Shown here piece after piece: positions 19,959 to 24,407 of a stretch of 24,407 bases of DNA (within the stretch, counting starts at the first letter, position 1; each line of letters begins with the position of its first letter). Below the pieces are notes generated by a model. It was not told the DNA's origin. It was given only the letters and a program-made list of their open reading frames with translations, and did no database searches. Origin of the DNA: a virus; IMG/VR virus record IMGVR_UViG_3300010885_032879, positions 1-24,407 of that record; one strand, written 5' to 3'. Made by a program: the position numbers and the translations under genes.

Positions 19959-20804
19959 ATGATAGATCTAGTTACTGTAGTATTCCAAGATGAATTGCCC
20001 ATATTACAAGTACAGGCACAAAGCGTTGACTTGTACGCACAACACATAGGCATTCAAAATATCTATGTCATGGTCAACGATGACCCGCAAGTAGCTGATC
20101 AAATTGATCCAGCTTGGTGGGGCACATTATCTGACCGAGTAAGAATTGTTCCTAGAAACATATTTTCAGCAGAATTTTCAGAGGATGGGTGGCACAGTCA
20201 ACAAATTTTAAAGTTGTTAGGCAGTTCATTAAGTTATAATCGTTGGAGTTTGGTGCTGGATGCTAAAACTCTCTTGGTGCAGGATATAAAATTAGATCAG
20301 TTGTTTATGCCTGATGGACGTATGTCTTGGGGACACTATCCTATACAACCAGTGTTTGCAGAGTCAGGACGTATAACTAGTGAACTATTTCAAATCAATC
20401 TTGAACGTGTGTTAGCACCAATGGGCGTGCCATTTTTATTTGATAATCAACTGGTTCGAGGCTTGATAGCCGAAGTTGAACGTTGTACACAAACTCCATT
20501 TATCCAATGGTTTGGAGCACACGGTATGCTGACAGAATTTATACTGTACTCCGGATATGTTCAATATCGGCTTGGATCCTTGGATGCTGTCGGTACCATC
20601 AACTCAACAATGGCGTATGATGTGTGTAATATTTGCCACAGTGACGTTGGAATTTTTGATACAAAGTTCAACTCAACAGAGTTACCAAGCATTTTAACGG
20701 TGAGTATACATCGTCGAGCATGGAATCAACTACGTCCAGATCAACAACAACGTTATCAAGATTTTTTAGTATCAAAAAATATTAGTACTGCGACAAACAT
20801 ATGA
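19959..20804 (+). CDS. Glycosyltransferase-like protein (DUF6492-like)
   Basis: 281 residues from ATG 19959 (MIDLVTVVFQDELP); an in-frame ATG at 19944 lies only 1 nt after the terminator T run and is less likely. A GWHSQQILKLLGSS segment (about 77-90) followed by WSLVLDAKTLLV (D-x-K in place of DxD) matches the layout of GT-A-like DUF6492 proteins. A GHYPIQPVF segment follows, and SIHRRAWNQL lies near the C-terminus. It likely belongs to surface-sugar modification with the two coupled genes downstream. No strong ribosome binding site is visible, so its expression signal is unclear. The family call is from memory of motif order, not a search. Confidence 0.6.
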   Translation: MIDLVTVVFQDELPILQVQAQSVDLYAQHIGIQNIYVMVNDDPQVADQIDPAWWGTLSDRVRIVPRNIFSAEFSEDGWHSQQILKLLGSSLSYNRWSLVLDAKTLLVQDIKLDQLFMPDGRMSWGHYPIQPVFAESGRITSELFQINLERVLAPMGVPFLFDNQLVRGLIAEVERCTQTPFIQWFGAHGMLTEFILYSGYVQYRLGSLDAVGTINSTMAYDVCNICHSDVGIFDTKFNSTELPSILTVSIHRRAWNQLRPDQQQRYQDFLVSKNISTATNI

Positions 20805-21304
20805 AAGCCATGGCTATGGTAGCACACCCTGATGACTGTGTAATTTTTGCCATGGGATACATATTAAATCATCCAGAATATTCCTGGACTGTGTGTTATC
20901 TAACTTATAGCAAATCGCATGAACGTGGGCAAGAGTTTATGGCGTTTTGGAACCAGCGTGGAATTGCGGTAAAATTTTTAGGCTACCCAGATGAATGGAA
21001 TTTTGTTGATAATTGCCCAGGCCATATTAACGAAGAGCCAGCCAGTCGTGATATTCAAGCTGTTATAGCTGATCAAGATCTGGTGCTTACACATGCAGAA
21101 AATGGTGATTACGGACACCCACATCACGTTTTAGTTAATCAAGCTACTCAACAACACCCACATAGAGTAACTTTTGCTGCACCCGGAACTGGCACTGTTA
21201 AATATACAGTACCCATGGATGCTTATAGTTTAGATGAACTTCCGTTACATCGAGACGTAATTTCTGGGTTTCATTCAACTACACACACAAACGAATACAG
21301 ATGA
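20801..21304 (+). CDS. PIG-L/LmbE-type deacetylase
   Basis: 167 residues, short for the family (often about 220-300). The zinc motif is AHPDDCVIF (8-16), where family members have AHPDDE; His9 and Asp12 can bind zinc and Asp11 can act as base, but the usual Glu is Cys13. The second block is HAENGDYGHPHHV, the canonical H-x-E-x-G-D-Y-G-H-P-x-H. Relatives remove acetyl groups from N-acetylglucosamine derivatives. It is coupled to a glycosyltransferase-like gene upstream and an SGNH-type gene downstream by ATGA overlaps, which supports a role in tailoring a sugar. Confidence 0.85.
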   Translation: MKAMAMVAHPDDCVIFAMGYILNHPEYSWTVCYLTYSKSHERGQEFMAFWNQRGIAVKFLGYPDEWNFVDNCPGHINEEPASRDIQAVIADQDLVLTHAENGDYGHPHHVLVNQATQQHPHRVTFAAPGTGTVKYTVPMDAYSLDELPLHRDVISGFHSTTHTNEYR

Positions 21305-22116
21305 CAAGAAAAAAATTAATGGTAGCTGGTTGTTCATTTTCAGCCGTAAGTAAAACATTACCAGGAACCGCATGGAGTGAAGTGCTAGCTCGACGTTTAG
21401 ATTGGGACCTAGTTAATCTTGCTCGGCAGGGTTGTAGTAACGGTGGCGTAAGAATTCAAATGGAAGAAATACGCAAACAACGACCCGACTTTGCTATTAT
21501 AACTCCAACCTTTTGGGACCGCATGGAAATTCCTGCCAAGGCTGCACCCTACGATTGGACTATTCCGCCGGGCGGATGGGATCCTCCTTTACAACAACAT
21601 CTGCAAAATCAAGAAATAAAAAACGGCTATGATCGTGCCGACGGTATCAACAACGTCAACTACGGTAATAATAACTACAACATGATCTGCGAAACTATTT
21701 TTAGCCTGGCCGAAAACTACGAACATCCGTATCGTTCTGGCCTTATCAGTAAAGAAACACAAAAAGGTATTCGTTATTGGATTGACAGTATCTACGACAA
21801 TGCTTGGAAGAAACAACAGGATGAATGGATCATTGTAGGTGGGTTATTGGAAATGTATTTGGAAGGTCTGAATTTTTTAGTAGTGCCACATTTGTTATGG
21901 CCATGGGACGAAACAAACGCAAATTGTTGGAGAGAATGTGTTCCTAGCACCATTCTAGATCATTATGTGGCCCTTGGTGATGGCATCCTTGGATGGTGTG
22001 GCAACAATCCGTTTGTTGGTGAAGACCCAGGTTATCATTCCAGCCCGGCCGGGCAAGAATTTATTGCCGAGCAGTGGTATCAACGGATTACAAGAGATTT
22101 TTCTGCGGTACTTTAG
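21301..22116 (+). CDS. SGNH-type hydrolase-like protein, copy 4
   Basis: 271 residues. Motif order: VAGCSFSA with candidate Ser12, LARQGCSNGGVRIQM (block II), ITPTFWDRMEI (block III), and C-terminal DPGYHSSPAGQEFIAEQW with an Asp-x-x-x-His pair. The middle (about 80-190) is an insertion rich in Asn, Tyr and Trp. The absence of a signal peptide suggests it acts on intracellular intermediates. It is the last gene of a three-gene coupled unit and ends 29 nt inside the convergent radical SAM gene. Confidence 0.72.
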   Translation: MTRKKLMVAGCSFSAVSKTLPGTAWSEVLARRLDWDLVNLARQGCSNGGVRIQMEEIRKQRPDFAIITPTFWDRMEIPAKAAPYDWTIPPGGWDPPLQQHLQNQEIKNGYDRADGINNVNYGNNNYNMICETIFSLAENYEHPYRSGLISKETQKGIRYWIDSIYDNAWKKQQDEWIIVGGLLEMYLEGLNFLVVPHLLWPWDETNANCWRECVPSTILDHYVALGDGILGWCGNNPFVGEDPGYHSSPAGQEFIAEQWYQRITRDFSAVL

Positions 22117-23116
22117 ATCGCCCGCCACAACTGGCAACACATTGATAAAGACGACCGTCGGCAATGGATGGCTTTGCCCAAGTTTGTTCAACTTTTTCAA
22201 ACCACTCCAAGCAGTGTTCTAAATCGTACTCCAAGGCATTGTTTTCATATAACAGAGATTTTAATTGCTCGTTGCCAGGATGATGCATGGTAGTAGGATA
22301 AAATCCCAAGAAACAACACGGGTAAACTGTGCCGTCAGCAGCAATATAAATTTCTTCTTGCCTTTTATGTTCGCAAATTAGGTCAACAATGCCGTTGGGT
22401 TGATCTCGATCATGTTTGATAGTCTTTGGATCAAACCAAGTAACATGACTTTCTAATAGATCTTTAAGAGCCGGGGGCTCTGCATATTTGTCTGGTGGCC
22501 CAATAGCATGACTGTACTCCCCGGTCCTGGTATAAACAAATCCTTGATCTCTTCCGCCGCTGATGTCATAAAATTGGCGGAAGCCCATGTTTTTGGCCAA
22601 CTCACGGCACTGTGTTTCTTGATGTTGATTATGGTGAAATGAAATAAATCTCCAAGTGGCATTACCGCCGGCATCGATAAATGCTTGAGCATTGGCGATA
22701 ACTGTATGCCAATTGGTATCTTGTCTATATAAACTGTGAGTGTCCGCTAGTCCGTCGATTGCCCACCCAATTTCTACACCCGGTAGTGCCAGTTCGGCCC
22801 ACCATTCTGGAGTACGCATACTGCCATTGGTCATGATGCTGACACGTTTTTTATGCTGTACTAGATATTTTACAATTTCTTTAGCATCTCGGGCAAGACC
22901 AAAATCTCCAAGATTGCCGTTGACGAGAACTGTGGTTAATTGATTTAGAATGGTCGGAGGCAGTATTTTTTTAAAATCCGCTAAGGTCAATTCGGTTAAA
23001 GGATATCCGCCATTGTAATCGTATCCGCGATAATTTCGCATGCACATTGGGCAACGAGCATTACATCGAGTGGTCAATTCCACGTGTACCTTGCGTATGT
23101 CTTTGAGTTGGAGCAT
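22088..23116 (-). CDS. Radical SAM protein with SPASM-like C-terminal cysteines
   Basis: 342 residues. The [4Fe-4S] motif is ELTTRCNARCPMCMR (Cys18, Cys22, Cys25; CX3CX2C). The SAM-domain blocks NGNLGDFGLA and SIMTNGSMR follow. The C-terminal part has several Cys in a SPASM/twitch-like pattern: CEHKRQEEIYIAADGTVYPCCF, then a Cys before LEWF and CVASCGG near the end, which would bind one or two further clusters. Such enzymes modify peptides or carry out sugar or cofactor chemistry; no precursor peptide is obvious. The ATG sits 5 nt after a perfect TATAAATA on the same strand, with no ribosome binding site. Confidence 0.87.
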   Translation of the reverse strand: MLQLKDIRKVHVELTTRCNARCPMCMRNYRGYDYNGGYPLTELTLADFKKILPPTILNQLTTVLVNGNLGDFGLARDAKEIVKYLVQHKKRVSIMTNGSMRTPEWWAELALPGVEIGWAIDGLADTHSLYRQDTNWHTVIANAQAFIDAGGNATWRFISFHHNQHQETQCRELAKNMGFRQFYDISGGRDQGFVYTRTGEYSHAIGPPDKYAEPPALKDLLESHVTWFDPKTIKHDRDQPNGIVDLICEHKRQEEIYIAADGTVYPCCFLGFYPTTMHHPGNEQLKSLLYENNALEYDLEHCLEWFEKVEQTWAKPSIADGRLYQCVASCGGRSKVPQKNLL

Positions 23117-23121
23117 GATAA

Positions 23122-23129
23122 TATTTATA
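23122..23129 (-). promoter_or_regulatory. T4-type late promoter core TATAAATA (minus strand)
   Basis: A perfect core on the minus strand, 5 nt before the ATG of the radical SAM gene at 23116. The predicted start is within a base or two of the ATG. It is divergent to the plus-strand promoter 11 bp away. Confidence 0.6.
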
Positions 23130-23140
23130 GGCCGAACTGG

Positions 23141-23169
23141 TTGACAAAGTATAAATAACCGTATATAAT
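23141..23169 (+). promoter_or_regulatory. Perfect consensus sigma70-type promoter
   Basis: TTGACA (23141-23146), 17-nt spacer, TATAAT (23164-23169): both boxes and spacer are consensus. The spacer also contains a perfect T4-late core at 23150-23157. The predicted start is at or next to ATG 23177. Confidence 0.85.
23150..23157 (+). promoter_or_regulatory. T4-type late promoter core TATAAATA within an early promoter
   Basis: A perfect core nested in the spacer of the consensus sigma70 promoter, so the same transcript unit could be read early and late with start sites about 12 nt apart. Confidence 0.5.
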
Positions 23170-23176
23170 ACTTACT

Positions 23177-23281
23177 ATGATGACTAATAAATTACATCTC
23201 TCTTTAGCAAGCCAACTCATTATTGGGCAAACCAATCTATGGCTAGTGGTCTGCGAAGATGGTGCAAGGGGTTCTGAATAG
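23177..23281 (+). CDS. Short ORF (34 aa) or small RNA transcript
   Basis: ATG 23177 is at the predicted start of the consensus promoter; stop 23279-23281. The peptide begins MMTNKLHLSLASQLIIG and has no ribosome binding site or known motif. The whole unit, about 160 nt from 23176 to the terminator at 23336, could instead be a small non-coding RNA. Confidence 0.4.
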   Translation: MMTNKLHLSLASQLIIGQTNLWLVVCEDGARGSE

Positions 23282-23305
23282 AATAAGTTTAAATTCGTAT
23301 TTAAG

Positions 23306-23336
23306 AACCCTGGACTTAAACACTCCGGGGTTTTTT
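23306..23336 (+). terminator. Rho-independent terminator
   Basis: A 9-bp stem (23306-23314 with 23324-23332, one G.U) with a 9-nt loop, followed by a run of T to 23336. Confidence 0.85.
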
Positions 23337-23355
23337 ATTTAGAAGAAAGGATAAT

Positions 23356-23529
23356 ATGACAGATTTTACAAAATTAAACGATCGTATCGTGCGACAGGCT
23401 TGGGAATTTAGTAATTTAACACTAAACGAAGAACTCAAGACTAAACTGTTGCAGGATAAGATTCGTCGGGCCGCAGACATGATTCGAGCTCGCGAGAATA
23501 ATCCTGCGTATTTTAAAGTTAAAGATTAA
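23356..23529 (+). CDS. Small charged helical protein (57 aa)
   Basis: GAAAGG precedes ATG 23356 by 5 nt. The protein is nearly all helix-forming and charged (LNEELKTKLLQDKIRRAADM), with an NNPAYFKVKD end. Lys/Arg spacing would suit nucleic-acid or protein binding. No family recognised. The next gene starts 14 nt after its stop, so they are probably co-transcribed. Confidence 0.65.
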   Translation: MTDFTKLNDRIVRQAWEFSNLTLNEELKTKLLQDKIRRAADMIRARENNPAYFKVKD

Positions 23530-23543
23530 GAAAGGAGGGCACA

Positions 23544-24113
23544 ATGCCTAGTGTATTTTTAGTAAGCGATACTCACTTTGGTCACAAAGGTGTGTGCCAC
23601 TTTACTCGTAATGATGGTGTAACAAAGTTGCGACCATTTGACACTCTAGAAGAAATGGATGAGTTTATGGTCGAAGCGTGGAATGCCAAAGTTCGTCCAA
23701 ACGATAAAGTGTATCATTTAGGTGATGTTGTAATCAACCGTAGAGCATTGAAGATTATGAGCAGGCTTAATGGTGATAAGGTGCTTATCCGTGGTAATCA
23801 CGACATTTTTCCAGATGTAGAGTATCGTGAATATTTTAGAGAGATCCGTGCTTACCATGTGATGAATGGAATGATTCTTAGTCATATTCCTATTCATGAG
23901 GAAAGCCTTGGTCGCTTTGGTGTTAATATCCATGGTCACACTCACGCCAACCGTGTAATGAAAGATGGTGGTGTGGATGTAAGGTATCATTGTGTATGTG
24001 TGGAACAAACTGACTTTGCTCCCATCTTGTTTGAAGATGTAATCAAACGTATCGAAGCAGAAGGTGGTGTGGTAGGATTCCAGAATGGAAATGGCACTAC
24101 ACAAGTAACATAG
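23544..24113 (+). CDS. Calcineurin-like metallophosphoesterase
   Basis: 189 residues, a compact phosphoesterase. All metal motifs are visible: DTHFGH (Asp9, His11, His14), YHLGDVV, RGNHD, a HIPIH segment and GHTHANR. Small phage proteins like this hydrolyse phosphodiesters or nucleotides; the substrate is unknown. The ribosome binding site AAAGGAGG (23531-23538) is the strongest in the window and sits 5 nt before ATG 23544, so high expression is expected. Confidence 0.93.
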   Translation: MPSVFLVSDTHFGHKGVCHFTRNDGVTKLRPFDTLEEMDEFMVEAWNAKVRPNDKVYHLGDVVINRRALKIMSRLNGDKVLIRGNHDIFPDVEYREYFREIRAYHVMNGMILSHIPIHEESLGRFGVNIHGHTHANRVMKDGGVDVRYHCVCVEQTDFAPILFEDVIKRIEAEGGVVGFQNGNGTTQVT

Positions 24114-24122
24114 AATTAATAT

Positions 24123-24196
24123 TCCTCGGTGATGTAATGGTAGCATAGCGGTCTCCAAAACCGTTCGTTGCAGTTCGAGTCTGTACCGAGGAGCCA
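24123..24196 (+). tRNA. tRNA-Trp (CCA anticodon)
   Basis: 74 nt. TCCTCGG pairs with CCGAGGA, discriminator G, CCA encoded. Anticodon loop CTCCAAA with anticodon at 24155-24157; stem GCGGT/ACCGT has one G.U pair. T loop TTCGAGT. Confidence 0.95.
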
Positions 24197-24203
24197 GTAA
24201 TAA

Positions 24204-24277
24204 GCGGGATTAGTTTAGGGGCAAAACAGCAGATTTCCAATCTTCGGTCATCGGTTCGATTCCGATATCCCGCTCCA
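24204..24277 (+). tRNA. tRNA-Gly (UCC anticodon)
   Basis: 74 nt. GCGGGAT pairs with ATCCCGC, discriminator T, CCA encoded. Anticodon loop TTTCCAA (anticodon 24236-24238). The anticodon stem GCAGA/TCTTC has one C-U mismatch. It resembles T4 tRNA-Gly in the loop region. Confidence 0.93.
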
Positions 24278-24285
24278 GTAACAAT

Positions 24286-24362
24286 GTGGGTGTGCAACTG
24301 AAAGGCGAGGTAGCGGATTGCAAATCCGTATTATGTAGGTTCGAATCCTATCACCCACTCCA
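24286..24362 (+). tRNA. tRNA-Cys (GCA anticodon)
   Basis: 77 nt. GTGGGTG pairs with CACCCAC, discriminator T, CCA encoded. Anticodon loop TTGCAAA (anticodon 24320-24322), T arm GTAGG-TTCGAAT-CCTAT. Confidence 0.93.
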
Positions 24363-24368
24363 GTATTA

Positions 24369-24407
24369 GGTCTCGTAGTTTATTGGTTAGAATATCCCCC
24401 TGTCACG
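24369..24407 (+). tRNA. tRNA-Asp (GUC anticodon), 5' part only
   Basis: Starts GGTCTCG, with D arm and GGTTAGAAT in the tRNA-Asp style and anticodon loop CTGTCAC (anticodon 24402-24404). The window ends in the anticodon stem. Confidence 0.85.

Noticed and set aside
23718-24158. A 146-aa minus-strand ORF opposite the metallophosphoesterase
   Set aside because: It is the shadow of a gene with every family motif and the best ribosome binding site in the window.
1-24407. CRISPR arrays, insertion sequences or integrase genes
   Set aside because: No regularly spaced repeats, transposase or recombinase motifs were seen.

Overview
This window is a gene-dense stretch of what looks like a tailed-phage genome, most likely T4-like (myovirus type). 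The signs are a T4 RNase H/FEN-type nuclease, many short genes coupled by ATGA or TAATG stop/start overlaps, a tRNA cluster with encoded CCA ends, host-like accessory metabolism genes, and copies of the T4-type late promoter core (TATAAATA) that I found only between genes. No head, tail, terminase or polymerase gene lies inside, so the phage assignment rests on these indirect signs. The host is uncertain. A Bug/TctC-type periplasmic binding protein and a circularly permuted tmRNA with tag ANDEQFALAA (close to betaproteobacterial tags such as ANDERFALAA) both point weakly to a betaproteobacterium, perhaps aquatic.

Layout. 2-1052: the 3' end of a large beta-rich protein, a HIT-family protein and a small membrane protein. 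1085-9035: a long plus-strand block that opens with queD and continues with a surface-sugar set (family-2 glycosyltransferase, sugar C-methyltransferase, cupin, SDR, short UDP-glucose dehydrogenase-like protein, epimerase). A phosphoribosyltransferase, queE and a full-length nucleotide-sugar dehydrogenase follow. 9035-15130: small unknown genes, a cytidylyltransferase, two tandem SGNH-type paralogues, the FEN nuclease, more small genes and a GT10-like protein. 15112-15870 (minus): a third SGNH-type protein. 15920-17206: a CAU tRNA (probably Ile2) and a PP-loop ATPase. 17207-19273: a structured leader, a TRAP (DctP-type) binding protein without a signal peptide, and a TctC-type binding protein with one. 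19275-19942: three tiny ORFs and a permuted tmRNA gene. 19959-22116: DUF6492-like glycosyltransferase, PIG-L deacetylase and a fourth SGNH-type protein. 22088-23116 (minus): radical SAM/SPASM-like enzyme. 23141-24407: a short promoter-to-terminator transcript, a small gene, a metallophosphoesterase and tRNAs Trp, Gly, Cys and partial Asp.

How the genes may work together. The sugar genes could make and attach an unusual, possibly C-methylated, oxidised sugar to phage or host surface structures. Glycosyltransferase-like, PIG-L and SGNH-type proteins could build or trim (deacylate) such glycans. queD and queE supply two steps of 7-deazaguanine synthesis, for DNA modification or for queuosine; folE and queC are not in this window. 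The tRNAs, the tmRNA and the FEN nuclease serve translation and DNA metabolism.

The most notable signals are: (1) a phage-borne circularly permuted tmRNA with small ORFs in its precursor; (2) a recurrent arrangement in which consensus sigma70 or T4-late promoters sit about 5-8 nt before an ATG, with no ribosome binding site, predicting leaderless mRNAs; (3) four SGNH-type proteins; (4) a structured leader RNA before a signal-less TRAP binding protein; (5) a QueE with a displaced third cluster cysteine. All calls come from reading the sequence; no database search or folding program was run.
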